A stretch of DNA of 64,000 nt. Origin: Lachnospiraceae bacterium (GTDB taxonomy: Bacteria; Bacillota; Clostridia; Lachnospirales; Lachnospiraceae). The DNA is taken from the NCBI GenBank assembly GCA_017614155.1, contig JAGACK010000014.1, positions 1-64,000 on the forward strand. The letters run 5' to 3'. How positions within the stretch are numbered: position 1 is the first letter of the stretch; every line of letters starts with the position of its first letter. Below the pieces are notes generated by a model, which saw only the letters and a list, made by a program, of their open reading frames with translations, had not been told where the DNA came from and did no database searches. A program made the position numbers and the translations under genes. Below are positions 25,101 to 35,468 of this stretch, piece by piece.

Positions 25101-27400
25101 TGCTTATACGCAAGATGTGGCGCGATCTGATGAAGAACAAGACCCAGTTTATCTCGATCTTTCTGATGTCGTTTTTGGGAATGTTCGTGTTTGTCGGGAT
25201 CGACACCGAAAGCTCAGGCGGCAGTCAGTGCGTCAGTTCTTATTATGCGAAATATAATCTAAGCGACCTGTGGGTCATGGGAGCGGGTTTTTCCGATGAT
25301 GATGTAAAACTCGCATCAAAAGTAAAAGGCGTGAAGCAGGTTGAAAGGCGGCTGGCGCTTACCGGGACTGCAGAAAAATACGACAACGCCTACATGTATG
25401 TAAATTACCTGGAAAAAAACAATATCAATTCCCTCATGCTCTGTGAGGGCGAGCCTTTTGACCCGGACAGGGACGGGGTGTGGCTTGAATCCTGGTTCGC
25501 AGATAGTAACGGCATCAAAGTCGGTGACAGGTTTTCGGTAAAGGTGGACAGCACGCGCACCGATGCGATAGTCCGCGGGCTGGTCGAAGCTCCGGACTAT
25601 GTCTATTTCGTATCCGAATCCGATATGATGTATCCCAATTACAAAAAATGCGGCGCGGCTTTCATGTCGCCTGTCATGTATCCCGATCCCGAAAACATCA
25701 TATACAACCAGCTGATCATAGATGTTTATGACGAGTATTCCGGTGATGACTCGGTCGGTATCATAAAGAAGAAACTGGAAAAGAGATTTGACAGGGATGA
25801 TATCGCAGTGACCGACAGGGATCAGAATCTAAGCTACGCGACCTTTGATGCGGAAATGAAGCAGCATGGCGCAATGGGCGTCATGTTTGCCGTTGTCTTT
25901 GTTGCGATCGCGCTTCTTGGAATAGTGACCACCATGGCAAGGGTCACTGCAGGACAGCGCATCCAGATCGGCACGATGAAGGCGCTGGGCTTTTCAAAGA
26001 CAGCCATCACGATGCATTACGTTTCGTACGGTTTCATAATAAGCGCGCTGGGGTGTATATCCGGTGCATATGTCGGATATCTGGTCATGCCCGCCTGGAT
26101 ACTCGGGATGTTTGAAGGAGCATATCTGATCCCGGGACTTAAGGGCGCGATGACGGGAAGGAGCATAGCCGTGACTGCAGCGGCTGTCCTTGTCTCAACC
26201 CTTGTTTCCTTCCTCTCATGCAGGAAGGAACTGAAGGATCCGCCTGCCATAACCCTGAAACCGCCGGCTCCGAAAAAGGTCAGGCATTCGGGCCTTGAAA
26301 AGAGCAGGCTGTGGCTCCGTCTTGACTTTTCAACACAGTGGAATATCAGGGATGTGATGAGGAACAAGCTTCGAAGCCTGATGGGGATCCTGGGCGTCAT
26401 GGGCTGCGCCATGCTCCTTGTCTGCGGCTTCGGCTGTTTTGATTCCATAAACGGGCTCATCGACAAGATGTACGGAGAACTGATGACGGCCTCAAACAAG
26501 ATCGTCCTTTCGGCGGATGCGGATGCAGACTATGCCTATGATCTTTCCGTTCTCTACAAGGGACAGATGATAGAGGAAAAAAGCGTTGAATTTGTTTCGG
26601 ATACGGCGAAAAAGAGCGGTTCCGCGACTATCGTGGACAAAGGGAATTTCATCCATATCCAGGACAGCAGATTAAAGCCGCTGAAGCTTACGGACAGGGG
26701 CATAGCCATGACTTCAAAGATGGCGGGTCTTCTGGGGCTTAAAGAGGGAGACCGGGTCAGATGGCATATTGTCGGAGACGACAAGTGGCAGTATTCCCGG
26801 ATCGAGCAGATCTACCGGGATCCGTCGGTTCAGGGCATTACCATGAAAAGAAATGTTTTTGAGGAGATGGAGTATACATTCTGCCCCACTGCGGTCCTGA
26901 CTAATAAAAGCGTTGATCCCGTACTGACCGAAGAGGATGAGATATCATCGATCCTCAACATAGAGGCCATGAAGGCCGCTTTCTCCGAAACCATGGAGAT
27001 AATGAACGCCATGGTCTATGTCATGGTTCTTGCGGCCGTCCTTCTGGGAGTGGTCGTTCTGTATAATCTGGGCGTGCTCTCTTTTGTGGAAAAGACGAGG
27101 GAGGTGGCTACGCTCAAGGTCCTGGGGTTTTCGTCGTCAAAGATCAGGAGAATCCTGCAGAAGCAGAACCTGTGGCTTACCGTCATCGGTATAGCGGTCG
27201 GCATCTGGGCCGGCTGGGAGATGCTCTATGTCATCTGCACAACTGTCTCCGACACTCTCGACATGTTCCCGATCCTGTATTTTCCTACCTATGTCTGGTC
27301 CATCGGGGGCACCTTCCTCGTATCGATCGGCGTCAACTTCATGTTCTCGGGCAAAGTGAAAAATATCGACATGGTCGATGCCCTCAAAGGAGTGGAGTAG
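25100..27400 (+). CDS. FtsX/MacB-type ABC permease
   Basis: 766 aa with two FtsX permease units. The first span is at about 15-35, followed by an extracellular MacB-like periplasmic-core region (about 40-255). Three spans follow (about 260-370), a cytosolic linker, a second outer domain (about 450-620) and three more spans (about 640-755). TMARVTAGQRIQIGTMKALGFS and TREVATLKVLGFS are the conserved coupling segments of the family. ATG overlaps the ATPase stop. It completes the three-gene export operon; a REP-like pair follows its stop. Confidence 0.92.
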   Translation: MLIRKMWRDLMKNKTQFISIFLMSFLGMFVFVGIDTESSGGSQCVSSYYAKYNLSDLWVMGAGFSDDDVKLASKVKGVKQVERRLALTGTAEKYDNAYMYVNYLEKNNINSLMLCEGEPFDPDRDGVWLESWFADSNGIKVGDRFSVKVDSTRTDAIVRGLVEAPDYVYFVSESDMMYPNYKKCGAAFMSPVMYPDPENIIYNQLIIDVYDEYSGDDSVGIIKKKLEKRFDRDDIAVTDRDQNLSYATFDAEMKQHGAMGVMFAVVFVAIALLGIVTTMARVTAGQRIQIGTMKALGFSKTAITMHYVSYGFIISALGCISGAYVGYLVMPAWILGMFEGAYLIPGLKGAMTGRSIAVTAAAVLVSTLVSFLSCRKELKDPPAITLKPPAPKKVRHSGLEKSRLWLRLDFSTQWNIRDVMRNKLRSLMGILGVMGCAMLLVCGFGCFDSINGLIDKMYGELMTASNKIVLSADADADYAYDLSVLYKGQMIEEKSVEFVSDTAKKSGSATIVDKGNFIHIQDSRLKPLKLTDRGIAMTSKMAGLLGLKEGDRVRWHIVGDDKWQYSRIEQIYRDPSVQGITMKRNVFEEMEYTFCPTAVLTNKSVDPVLTEEDEISSILNIEAMKAAFSETMEIMNAMVYVMVLAAVLLGVVVLYNLGVLSFVEKTREVATLKVLGFSSSKIRRILQKQNLWLTVIGIAVGIWAGWEMLYVICTTVSDTLDMFPILYFPTYVWSIGGTFLVSIGVNFMFSGKVKNIDMVDALKGVE

Positions 27401-27499
27401 GAGACAGGGGGGAGACAGGGGGACGGGTCCGCTGTCTCCTTTTCATTTTATGAAAAACATGGGATGTAGGGAGACAGAAGGACCGTCCCCCTGTCTCCC
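27400..27499. repeat. dispersed GGAGAC..GTCTCC palindrome, inverted pair
   Basis: Copies at 27400-27439 and 27469-27499 face each other directly after the permease stop codon. They have the same GGAGACAGGGGG...GTCTCC ends as the element before the operon, so the export operon is bracketed by them. Confidence 0.72.
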
Positions 27500-27508
27500 C
27501 GATTTTTA

Positions 27509-27537
27509 TTGATATTATTTCGAATTATATGTATGAT
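27509..27537 (+). promoter_or_regulatory. promoter of the 1229-aa surface protein
   Basis: TTGATA (27509-27514), 17-bp spacer, TATGAT (27532-27537); GGGAGG lies 37 bp downstream before ATG 27585. Confidence 0.6.
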
Positions 27538-27584
27538 TGTTTTGTTTGCATATTGTTTCATTTGGGTAACAAAAGGGAGGAATG

Positions 27585-30500
27585 ATGAAGAATTCAGGGA
27601 GAAAACATTTTAACAAAAAGGTAATCGCTCTCGTTCTCGCTCTTTCCATGCTGTTTTCGCAGAATGCTCTCGTCTATGCGACGGAGGGCGGAAACGCAGT
27701 TTCGGAAAACGGGACCGTGGAAGCGCCGGTGCAGACTCCGGCAGAAGAGGAGGCAACGACACCTGAAGCGGAGACACCAGCAGAGCAGCCCGCACAGGAA
27801 CCGCAAGAAGTAAATGAGCCTGCGGGTGAGGAGGCAGCTCCGCCTGAAGAGGCAGGTCCTGTTGAAGAGACGGCTGCTTCGGAAAACGAGGCAGAGCCTG
27901 AACAGACCTTGTCAGAGGATGAGGCAGAGCCTGAAGAGGCAGCGGCTTCCGAAAACAAGATCTCGGACAATACGATCTCGCTCAGCGGCGGAACTATCAG
28001 TGTCAGCATAAATCATAATGATTATAAAACAGGAGAAAGCGTCAGCAGAAACCTGTCCTATGCCAAGGGCGTAACCGTAAGCCAGCTGGACATCAACGGG
28101 CTGGTAGGCGAACCCATCGGCTTTGATTTCAAGGTCTTGAGCTCAAATACGGCAAGCTCTGACACGATACTTGTTGAGGGTACGGACTACAAGGCAACTT
28201 GGCTCTATAAAGCAACAGGCTGGGAGGTCAGCAAAAATGTGGCGGGGGACTACAGACCTGAGGATCCCGGCGAAGCAACCCTTATCATCGAAGGCGTCAG
28301 CCAGAATGATCCGGCCACAGGCTACAAGGGTTACATCAATACAATTCAGGTTAAGCGAACAGTTGCGGAAAGAGCATTTATCCCGATAAGTGATAATGAT
28401 GTCCAGCTGACACTCGTTTCCTACAACAGGATCACGGTATCAAATAATTCACAGTTCCCGCTGTATATCACTGTGGTCAGCAAAAACGGCATTCCGGCCC
28501 AGCTCAGTGTTCAGGGCGATTATATTGCTTCGGGAGCAAAAAAGACCATCTATTCTTATTACTATGATTCAAATAAAAAGACAACGATTACAGAGAATCT
28601 GGATCTGACTGTTGTAGCAGCATATGACGCGCAGTTTGTTGTTGACAGATCAAAAGAATATCCTTATCATCGTGATTTCACATCCGCAAAAGGCAGTGGC
28701 GGTTCCGGCGCTCCTGAGGACGGATTTGAAAAGATAAAGATGAAGGCTGTGGTAAACAAGTCAACCCAGACCATCAAGGTTACATGGAATCCGGCAAAGA
28801 ACCTCGGATACAAGTATTATGAACTCCAGAGGCTTGCCAACAACGAGGAGACATTTACAACACTCGAGAACTGGAAGGACAAGAATAATAACACCAAGCT
28901 TGCAAAAACATCCTATACCTATGGCAGGACGGCTGTCGAAAGAGCGACCCAGCCTGCGGTATTCCAGCTGATCTGCTATGACAAGGACAAGGCCGAGAAG
29001 GCACGCTATATCACTGTTGCGGCACCTTCGCTCCTCTATGTTGAGCAGGGCTATGACACGAACAGCATGGAATACTGCTTCTCAAAGCTTTATGAGGACA
29101 ATGATTTCGGTTACAAGCTCGAACTTGCTGAAAAGAATACAGAAAACGGAAAGGATGAGGTTGGCAAGAGAGGCTTTGCGCAGACCGAGAAAAAGGCTGC
29201 AAAGATTTACAGTACGGATATGACCGAGATAAAGGACTTTGCGATCAAAAAGGGTCTTTCCGTAAACGCACTGAGAGATTTCTTCAACGGAGATTCAGAA
29301 CTTACTCTCAAGCCGGGAAACACTTATTTCTATCGTGTAAAGAGTTTTTATTCCTGGCACGGAAAGGAGTATACCTCGGCTCCTTCAAATGTGCTTCAAA
29401 AGAAGGCCGGTCCTGCAAAGGTCTATGTGTTTGATGTAAACGGCCTGAAATATACCAGGCCTGCAGGAAAGGACAAAGAAACAATCGATGCCCAGAATAA
29501 GGCGCTGATGGATCAGTATATACTCTATAATTTTGAGGTTCCCGGTGTGCCGGCCCTCAGCAGTAACTGTTTTGTACACAGAGAAAATGAAGGTCCTGAT
29601 GCAAAGAGCGGTTATGTACTGTTCCTGGCGGACCGCATCAGCGATAACGATCTGAAGAGTTTCGATCTGCTGCGTTGTGATTCACAGTACGGAACTTACA
29701 AAAAACTGAAGTCCTACAGGATAAGCAACAAAGAGCCGGTCAAATACAGCGGACTGTACAAATGGGAACCTTCAAACAAAGACTTGAAAGATGCATTGGA
29801 TGCGGCGGGAATGGATATTTATTACATGCAGTATAATAACTTCCCTCCGGAAAAGCCGTACTATTATGCTGTCAGGGGTGTCTACAAAAAGGCCGGTGCC
29901 GAGGGCGGCTTCGGAGACGGCTTTGAATGCACGACAGAGCTTGACAAGGTGGAGAATATCTATGCATTTGACGGCACCATAGACAAGATCAATCTGTATT
30001 GGAGTTTTGACAACTGTGTAAAGGAATACTGGATATATAAGAGGGAGTTCACGAAAGAGGAGGAGCAGTCCGGCAAGGATCCTTCGGTATTTACAAAGCT
30101 GGATGATTACAAACTCCTGAAAAAGGTAAAGGGCAAAAAATCCGGAACCTTAAAAGCCAATCCGACAAAAGCATCAGATAAGGAACTCTGGGAAAGTACC
30201 AGCGGTAATCTGGTCGGCGACTATGTGAAGTTTGTCGATAAGGATGGTACGAAGTATTTCGACAAGACACCAAACAAGGTGACAGAGGGAACTAATTATC
30301 AGTATGTTATCGTGCCCAAATACGATATAAAGAGTAAGGATCAAAACTATAATCTTGACAAGAGATCGAATGTGGCGCACGGCATGGCAACCCTTAAAGG
30401 TGCGAAGATCAAGAATTTCATCGCGAAAAACTACGGTGTTGAAAGAATCTATCTGAGATGGGACAAGTTCAAGAAAGTTCAGGCTGATTATCTGATCATT

Positions 30501-31274
30501 CGGACAACCAAAGACCCGAGAGCAGGCGGTGATTATTGGACAGGAATGGTATCCTGGGTACTGCACGATAAGGGAAGCTTTATAGATAACAGTGCAACGG
30601 TCGGACAAAAATACTATTACATTATTTTTGCCGGAAGCGAAAGAAGTGAGACTGTTACAGACGGAGCGTTAAAAACTGCGAGATCCCTTCCTCTTGAAGT
30701 TGATGAAGCAAAGGTCACCACAGGTGACAGTTACAGAAAAGGCGGAGAGATCAAATGGACAAAAGCGGCAAGAGACAAGGGCTATCCGGTTACATATACC
30801 GTAGAGTACAGGGATAACGGCGACTGGAAAGAACTGAGAAGCGATCTGACAGGAACCTCATATACCGACAACAAGAGTCTTGATCGAGGCGTAAGAAGAG
30901 ATTACCGGGTGGTAAGTTATTACAACGGTATCAGGGGCGGTGTAAAAAATGCCGGATCCTACAGCAAGCCTTCAAACCTTGATATCAATGCAGACAGAAC
31001 AACGATGATGGTCGGTGAGACTGTTACAGTAAAGGTTTATCCTAAGATAGATGGAGGATCTTCTGCTACGGATATGAGGATGGATGGTTATGACATCAGT
31101 GGCGGAGCAGTCAGCATTACCGATACAAAGACAGAGGATGACCATATCACATATACCGTCAGGGCGAACTACAGGGGATCATCCGAGATCACCTTCAGGG
31201 CTAAGGAGCATGACTGGACGGATGGAAGTTCTTCATCAAATATCAATAAGAAGATAACGATAACAGTCAGATAA
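27585..31274 (+). CDS. large secreted surface protein with fibronectin-III-like repeats
   Basis: 1229 aa. Signal peptide (to about residue 33, ALSMLFSQNALVYA), then a Glu/Pro/Ala-rich low-complexity stretch (about 40-125) with SEN/SDN motifs. The rest is beta-rich and resembles strings of fibronectin type III domains (for example TIKVTWNPAKNLGYKYYELQR and GEIKWTKAARDKGYPVTYTVEYRD). A final Ig-like bacterial domain is marked by TTMMVGETVTVKVYP. No sortase signal is seen at the C-terminus. It is likely an adhesin or structural cell-surface protein. ATG 27585 fits the GGGAGG spacing better than ATG 27582. A strong terminator follows. Confidence 0.8.
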   Translation: MKNSGRKHFNKKVIALVLALSMLFSQNALVYATEGGNAVSENGTVEAPVQTPAEEEATTPEAETPAEQPAQEPQEVNEPAGEEAAPPEEAGPVEETAASENEAEPEQTLSEDEAEPEEAAASENKISDNTISLSGGTISVSINHNDYKTGESVSRNLSYAKGVTVSQLDINGLVGEPIGFDFKVLSSNTASSDTILVEGTDYKATWLYKATGWEVSKNVAGDYRPEDPGEATLIIEGVSQNDPATGYKGYINTIQVKRTVAERAFIPISDNDVQLTLVSYNRITVSNNSQFPLYITVVSKNGIPAQLSVQGDYIASGAKKTIYSYYYDSNKKTTITENLDLTVVAAYDAQFVVDRSKEYPYHRDFTSAKGSGGSGAPEDGFEKIKMKAVVNKSTQTIKVTWNPAKNLGYKYYELQRLANNEETFTTLENWKDKNNNTKLAKTSYTYGRTAVERATQPAVFQLICYDKDKAEKARYITVAAPSLLYVEQGYDTNSMEYCFSKLYEDNDFGYKLELAEKNTENGKDEVGKRGFAQTEKKAAKIYSTDMTEIKDFAIKKGLSVNALRDFFNGDSELTLKPGNTYFYRVKSFYSWHGKEYTSAPSNVLQKKAGPAKVYVFDVNGLKYTRPAGKDKETIDAQNKALMDQYILYNFEVPGVPALSSNCFVHRENEGPDAKSGYVLFLADRISDNDLKSFDLLRCDSQYGTYKKLKSYRISNKEPVKYSGLYKWEPSNKDLKDALDAAGMDIYYMQYNNFPPEKPYYYAVRGVYKKAGAEGGFGDGFECTTELDKVENIYAFDGTIDKINLYWSFDNCVKEYWIYKREFTKEEEQSGKDPSVFTKLDDYKLLKKVKGKKSGTLKANPTKASDKELWESTSGNLVGDYVKFVDKDGTKYFDKTPNKVTEGTNYQYVIVPKYDIKSKDQNYNLDKRSNVAHGMATLKGAKIKNFIAKNYGVERIYLRWDKFKKVQADYLIIRTTKDPRAGGDYWTGMVSWVLHDKGSFIDNSATVGQKYYYIIFAGSERSETVTDGALKTARSLPLEVDEAKVTTGDSYRKGGEIKWTKAARDKGYPVTYTVEYRDNGDWKELRSDLTGTSYTDNKSLDRGVRRDYRVVSYYNGIRGGVKNAGSYSKPSNLDINADRTTMMVGETVTVKVYPKIDGGSSATDMRMDGYDISGGAVSITDTKTEDDHITYTVRANYRGSSEITFRAKEHDWTDGSSSSNINKKITITVR

Positions 31275-31293
31275 GACACAGTATCAACACGCA

Positions 31294-31326
31294 CAGGCGT
31301 CCCTTCGCGGGGGCGCCTGTTTTTTG
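31294..31326 (+). terminator. strong rho-independent terminator
   Basis: CAGGCGTCCC / GGGGGCGCCTG stem with a TTCG tetraloop followed by a run of T (to 31326). It ends the surface-protein transcript. Confidence 0.9.
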
Positions 31327-31514
31327 CGCGATACGGAACCCTTTTCCCTACTCGATTACAGAGGGTTTACATAAAATTACCTGACTCATCCGGTATAAAT
31401 AATTGTGTTGCAGTCATAAATATATGATATAATATTTTCTACATCCGCCATGTGATCGAATCGGGGTATCATTAAAGATCTCATGGCAAAAACAATTAAG
31501 AGAGGGTACGGAAA

Positions 31515-33518
31515 ATGAAAAAGAGCAGTTTTAAGACGAAGCTGATCCTGATGATGGCGGGACTCATTGTTGTTCCCGTGGTCACGCTGACCATAGTGAG
31601 CATGATCATTTCCATGAATCAGGGCACAGGCAATGCAAATGAGGTAAATACGGCACAGGCAAAACTGGTTGCCGAGCAGATGCAGACGATCTTCAGCACC
31701 AATCTCGAGGCTATCAGGACGCTTGCGGGTACACCCGAGGTAAGGGCGTATATCGAAGGCGAGCCGGGCGATGAGGCTGTTGAGGCATCGATCTTTGCCC
31801 AGATGCAGGCTATAGATGAGCATATGGGAGACGGCAATGCGATAGCGATTTCCGGCGCGGACGGCGAACAGAGGCTGCGTACAAAAGGAAAATGTGTAAA
31901 TGTACTTGACCGTGAATATTTCCAGGTTCCCATGGGCGGCGCATCCGAATATATATCAGACATGATCGTTTCAAAGTCCACGGGCTCTGCGATCATCACC
32001 TTCTCTGTTCCGATAAAGAGCCTGGACGGTTCAAAGACCATAGGTATAGTGCAGAGAAACTATGATGTTTCCGTTCTTCACGATATCCTTGCAGGCGATG
32101 TGACACAGAACCGCCAGGAGATAGTAATGGTCGACAGGACGGGAACAGTTGTTGCGCATTCGCTCAGGGAGGTCGACACAGAGGATCCCGAGACCCAGGA
32201 GCAGAATCCCTTCTATACAGATTCGAGGGGAGGAAAGACCGAAGGAAGCTATGTGGCGCCTTTCATGGGAGATACATGGCTGATCTCATGGGAAAAACTT
32301 GAAGCCAGCGAATGGATAGTGGCATCGTGCCGAGTCAAGGAGATAGCGCTTGCAAATGTTTACAGGACAGTCATCCTTCAGGGTGTCCTGGGTGTCATCT
32401 TCATAATCATCGGCGTGGTTCTTGCGCTCCTGTTCTCAGGCACGATCACAAAACCTCTGCTGGCAGTTAATGAGTCTCTTTCAAATCTGACGAACGGTAC
32501 ATTCAGAAAGATCGACGGATTTGAGAAGAGAACGGATGAGTTCGGACAGATAATAAGAAATACAAACGATGTTGTTGACAAGCTGAAGCTGATAGTTGGA
32601 GATATCTCAAACGGAGCCGGCGATGTGAATACGGCTTCCGACGAGCTCGCAAAGATGTCGGAGAGGATCTCCTCCAATACGGAAAGCGTGTCGCGTGCCG
32701 TACAGGAGATCGCGACCGGCGCGACCCAGCAGGCTCAGGAGATCCAGAATGCAACGATCAACATCGAAAAGATCGGCGAGTCAGTCGGAAATGTACAGGA
32801 TTCCACGAGAGAGCTTTCAGAGATCGCCGAGAGGATGCAGATTGCATCGGAAGAGTCGGCAAACAGCCTCGAAGAGCTCAGGAAGAGTTCCGAGACCATG
32901 GACAGGGGCATCAACGATATTTCGGAAAAGATCAGCGCGACAAGCGATGCGGTTGGCAGGATAAATGGAATGGTAGAGGCGATCTCAAGCATCGCATCAC
33001 AGACAAATCTCCTTTCACTCAATGCTTCAATAGAGGCAGCCAGAGCAGGAGAGGCCGGAAGAGGCTTTGCGGTCGTTGCGGAGGAGATCGGAAAGCTTGC
33101 GCTTGATTCCAACAGGTCAGCTGACCAGATCCGTGCGGAGATGGATATGCTGCTTACTTCGTCACAGGCTGCAGTGAGCATGGCCGATAATGTTCAGAAG
33201 AACAATGTCAGGCAGCAGGAGGTTATCGAAAATACCTTCTCCAGCGTAAACAGGATGATCGAGGATATCGAGACAACCGCAAACGGAGTCCACAAGATCT
33301 CAGTGAATGCGGATGCCTGCGTGAACGCAAAGGATGCAGTGATCGAGGTTATGGATTCGCTTTCGGCAATCTCCGAGGAAAACGCAGCATCGAGCCAGGA
33401 GACAGGCGCTTCCATGCAGGAACTTTCCGCTACGGTATCCACCCTTTCAAACAGCGCGACCTCGCTGCATGATATCTCGACAACACTTTCAGACGAGACA
33501 GGATTCTTCAAGGAATAA
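31515..33518 (+). CDS. methyl-accepting chemotaxis protein
   Basis: 667 aa. Membrane span (about 9-33), extracellular double-Cache-like sensor (about 35-280), second span (about 285-310), HAMP linker (about 310-365) and a long cytoplasmic signalling coiled coil. The hairpin tip that binds CheA/CheW is intact ([31 protein letters not shown]). It senses small molecules such as amino or organic acids (ligand unknown) and steers motility. GAGAGGGTACGGAAA precedes ATG 31515. It is monocistronic, with a terminator just after it. Confidence 0.95.
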   Translation: MKKSSFKTKLILMMAGLIVVPVVTLTIVSMIISMNQGTGNANEVNTAQAKLVAEQMQTIFSTNLEAIRTLAGTPEVRAYIEGEPGDEAVEASIFAQMQAIDEHMGDGNAIAISGADGEQRLRTKGKCVNVLDREYFQVPMGGASEYISDMIVSKSTGSAIITFSVPIKSLDGSKTIGIVQRNYDVSVLHDILAGDVTQNRQEIVMVDRTGTVVAHSLREVDTEDPETQEQNPFYTDSRGGKTEGSYVAPFMGDTWLISWEKLEASEWIVASCRVKEIALANVYRTVILQGVLGVIFIIIGVVLALLFSGTITKPLLAVNESLSNLTNGTFRKIDGFEKRTDEFGQIIRNTNDVVDKLKLIVGDISNGAGDVNTASDELAKMSERISSNTESVSRAVQEIATGATQQAQEIQNATINIEKIGESVGNVQDSTRELSEIAERMQIASEESANSLEELRKSSETMDRGINDISEKISATSDAVGRINGMVEAISSIASQTNLLSLNASIEAARAGEAGRGFAVVAEEIGKLALDSNRSADQIRAEMDMLLTSSQAAVSMADNVQKNNVRQQEVIENTFSSVNRMIEDIETTANGVHKISVNADACVNAKDAVIEVMDSLSAISEENAASSQETGASMQELSATVSTLSNSATSLHDISTTLSDETGFFKE

Positions 33519-33534
33519 TAAAAACTATCCCGGA

Positions 33535-33565
33535 CTGCCGCGCCCTCACCGGCGCGGCAGTTTTT
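33535..33565 (+). terminator. rho-independent terminator after chemoreceptor
   Basis: CTGCCGCGCC and GGCGCGGCAG pair around a short loop, followed by TTTTT (33561-33565). Confidence 0.85.
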
Positions 33566-33566
33566 A

Positions 33567-33672
33567 GGGAGACAGGGGGGAGACAGGGGGACGGTCCTTC
33601 TGTCTCCTTTTTTTATTTCGCGAGATCGGTGAACTGCAACAGGAGACAAAAGGACCGTCCCCCTGTCTCCCC
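33567..33672. repeat. dispersed GGAGAC..GTCTCC palindrome, inverted pair
   Basis: Opposed copies at 33567-33607 and 33642-33672 in the gap between the chemoreceptor terminator and tRNA-Val. Same arms and GGACGGTCC core as the others. Confidence 0.72.
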
Positions 33673-33732
33673 ATGCGTCCGTCCGGATATACTTGCCAAC
33701 GCCCGATGTAAATGATATAGTATTACGCATAT

Positions 33733-33806
33733 GGGGCCGTAGCTCAGCTGGGATGAGCGTTCGCCTGACACGCGAGAGGCCATGGGTTCGATCCCCGTCG
33801 GTCCCA
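33733..33806 (+). tRNA. tRNA-Val (GAC)
   Basis: 74-nt cloverleaf: acceptor GGGGCCG pairs with CGGTCCC (33799-33805) plus discriminator A. D-arm AGCTCAGCTGGGATGAGC, anticodon loop CTGACAC (anticodon GAC), and T-loop GGTTCGATCCC are visible. CCA is not encoded. A terminator follows 15 nt later. Confidence 0.95.
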
Positions 33807-33820
33807 CTAGACTTGCAAAA

Positions 33821-33850
33821 CCCCCGTGACAAGCTTCACGGGGGCTTTTT
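33821..33850 (+). terminator. terminator of the tRNA transcript
   Basis: CCCCCGTGA (33821-33829) and TCACGGGGG (33836-33844) form a 9-bp stem followed by CTTTTT. Confidence 0.88.
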
Positions 33851-33882
33851 GATGCAGGAAAGGCTCAAAACGGAGAAGGTAT

Positions 33883-34473
33883 ATGAAGATCCTGATTCTG
33901 GATGATATCCAAAATATAACCGAAGAAGAACTTGAAAAAGATCTGACGCTGCTTCCTGAATGGAGAAGGGAGGCGGCGGTCAGGTTTAAGTTCCTGTCCG
34001 GAAAAGTGCAGTGCGCAAAGGCTTATCTGCTCCTGCGTCAGGCGCTGCTTGAAGAATACGGCATAAGAGTTGACGATGAGTTCGGGTATGGCAAAAACGG
34101 CAAGCCGTATCTTATCAGGCATCCTGAGATACATTTCAATTTAAGCCACTGCAAAGAGGCCGTGATGTGCGCGGTTGACGATCATCCTATAGGTTGTGAT
34201 ATAGAATCGCTTGAAAGAAAGCCGGACCTGGCGCTTATGAAAAGGACAATGAGTCCGGCAGAACAGAAAAGAGTCTTTTCCGCAGAAGATCCCGAACTTG
34301 AATTTATGAAGCTATGGACAGCAAAAGAAGCAGTGATAAAGCAGACCGGCGAGGGCCTTTCAAGGGAACTGGCAGATCTTCTCGAAAACGGCCTCCCGGA
34401 AAACCTCACCCTTTCAACCACGGCAGTACCGGAAAAAGGCTATGTCTGGTCAATTTGTCAAGAAAAGGGATAG
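33883..34473 (+). CDS. 4'-phosphopantetheinyl transferase (Sfp/AcpT-like)
   Basis: 196 aa. It attaches the phosphopantetheine arm of CoA to a carrier protein. Conserved blocks are present: KNGKPYL with the following HFNLSHC, the Mg-binding PIGCDIE, and WTAKEAVIKQTGEGL (Glu and Lys of the active site). Slightly short for the Sfp class. AAAACGGAGAAGGTAT precedes ATG 33883. No NRPS or PKS is in the window, so it may serve fatty-acid synthesis or a pathway elsewhere. Its stop codon overlaps a REP-like element. Confidence 0.92.
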   Translation: MKILILDDIQNITEEELEKDLTLLPEWRREAAVRFKFLSGKVQCAKAYLLLRQALLEEYGIRVDDEFGYGKNGKPYLIRHPEIHFNLSHCKEAVMCAVDDHPIGCDIESLERKPDLALMKRTMSPAEQKRVFSAEDPELEFMKLWTAKEAVIKQTGEGLSRELADLLENGLPENLTLSTTAVPEKGYVWSICQEKG

Positions 34474-34512
34474 GAGACAATAGAACCGTCCCCCTGTCTC
34501 CACCCTGTCTCC
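34473..34512. repeat. dispersed GGAGAC..GTCTCC palindrome with extra TGTCTCC
   Basis: GGAGACAATAGAACC, CCCCCTGTCTCC, then ACCCTGTCTCC. It starts at the last base of the phosphopantetheinyl transferase stop codon. Confidence 0.65.
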
Positions 34513-34535
34513 TGAAGCGATATCACTTCAACCGA

Positions 34536-34565
34536 TTGACTTTACCGCACTGCTTACGATAGAAT
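34536..34565 (+). promoter_or_regulatory. promoter of queT
   Basis: TTGACT (34536-34541), 18-bp spacer, TAGAAT (34560-34565). No preQ1 riboswitch fold was recognised between it and ATG 34608. Confidence 0.5.
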
Positions 34566-34607
34566 GTTGAAATGTTGGGGAGAGAAAGGATTTTATAAGT
34601 ATTAATT

Positions 34608-35150
34608 ATGGAACGAAAAAAGACGAAAACAGGAATGATGATTCAGGCCGGGACGGTGGCGGCCATTTATGTTGTACTGTCACTGCTGACATATCAGTTT
34701 TCATATCTGGAGATACAGTGCCGGGTTGCCGAGGCGCTCTGCGTGGTGATCTTCTATACGCCGGCAGCCGCATGGGGGCTGGTCATAGGGTGTTTCCTGA
34801 CAAATGTGTTCGGGGGAAGCGTTATCGACATGATATTCGGCACGCTAGCGACACTGATCGCAGTGCTCCTGACACTGCCCATCACAAAAAGAATAAAAGC
34901 AAAATGCGGCGGGAAGCTTGATATAAAGCACAGCCTTCTGATCCCGATACCAACGATTTTCGTAAACGCGATTATTATCCCGTTTGTCCTCTATTTCGGC
35001 TACGGGATCACGACCATGGGCTCGGCGACCGGACGCGTTTCGGTGCTTCTTCTTTTGGCATTTTCGATCTTTTCGGGGGAGGTCATCTCCTGCTATGTTT
35101 TCGGTCCCATAATAATAACGGTCCTGAACCGGATCCGTAAAAGAGCATGA
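34608..35150 (+). CDS. queT: QueT-like ECF transporter S component
   Basis: 180 aa, five to six membrane spans. The sequence around FSYLEIQCRVAEALCVV and YTPAAAWGLVIGCFLTNV with DMIFGTLATLIA is characteristic of QueT, the substrate-binding subunit that imports queuosine precursors with a shared ECF energy module. AGAGAAAGGA lies ~18 nt upstream of ATG, a long spacing. No ECF ATPases are in this window, as expected for a group II ECF system. Confidence 0.85.
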   Translation: MERKKTKTGMMIQAGTVAAIYVVLSLLTYQFSYLEIQCRVAEALCVVIFYTPAAAWGLVIGCFLTNVFGGSVIDMIFGTLATLIAVLLTLPITKRIKAKCGGKLDIKHSLLIPIPTIFVNAIIIPFVLYFGYGITTMGSATGRVSVLLLLAFSIFSGEVISCYVFGPIIITVLNRIRKRA

Positions 35151-35240
35151 CCGTCTGACACCACTTTTTTCCGCCTGATTTTCGTATATATAATCAGAAC
35201 GGCAAGGACTTGCAAAGAATGACAAAAGGAGGCGGAAATA

Positions 35241-35354
35241 ATGAGTGCTGAAAAGAAAGAAAAGGTGAATCTTGTGGCAACGGTGGGGGCCATGGTCATT
35301 ATCCTTGCAGCAGGCGTAGCGCTTTATCTCGTTTCAGGGATATGGTTCTGTTAG
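35241..35354 (+). CDS. 37-aa single-pass membrane peptide
   Basis: Basic/acidic N-terminus (MSAEKKEKVN), one hydrophobic helix (about 11-33) and a C-terminal WFC. AAAAGGAGGCGG lies 5-15 nt upstream of the ATG, an excellent ribosome site, and a TATAAT is at 35189-35194. Two terminator-like hairpins follow. A small regulatory membrane protein is possible; no double-glycine leader is visible, so it is not an obvious peptide substrate of the downstream exporter. Confidence 0.6.
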   Translation: MSAEKKEKVNLVATVGAMVIILAAGVALYLVSGIWFC

Positions 35355-35468
35355 ACCCTGTTGAAATTTAAAATCCTGCCGATATATAAAATGTAAGCAG
35401 TACTTAATTCCGGTAGAGCAAAGAATAAGAGCGGATAAATAAGGCTGTTTACAAAATCGAATATTCAG

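Noticed and set aside
34474..34607. Possible preQ1 riboswitch upstream of queT
   Set aside because: No preQ1-I or II core could be seen; the space is filled by a REP-like element and a promoter.
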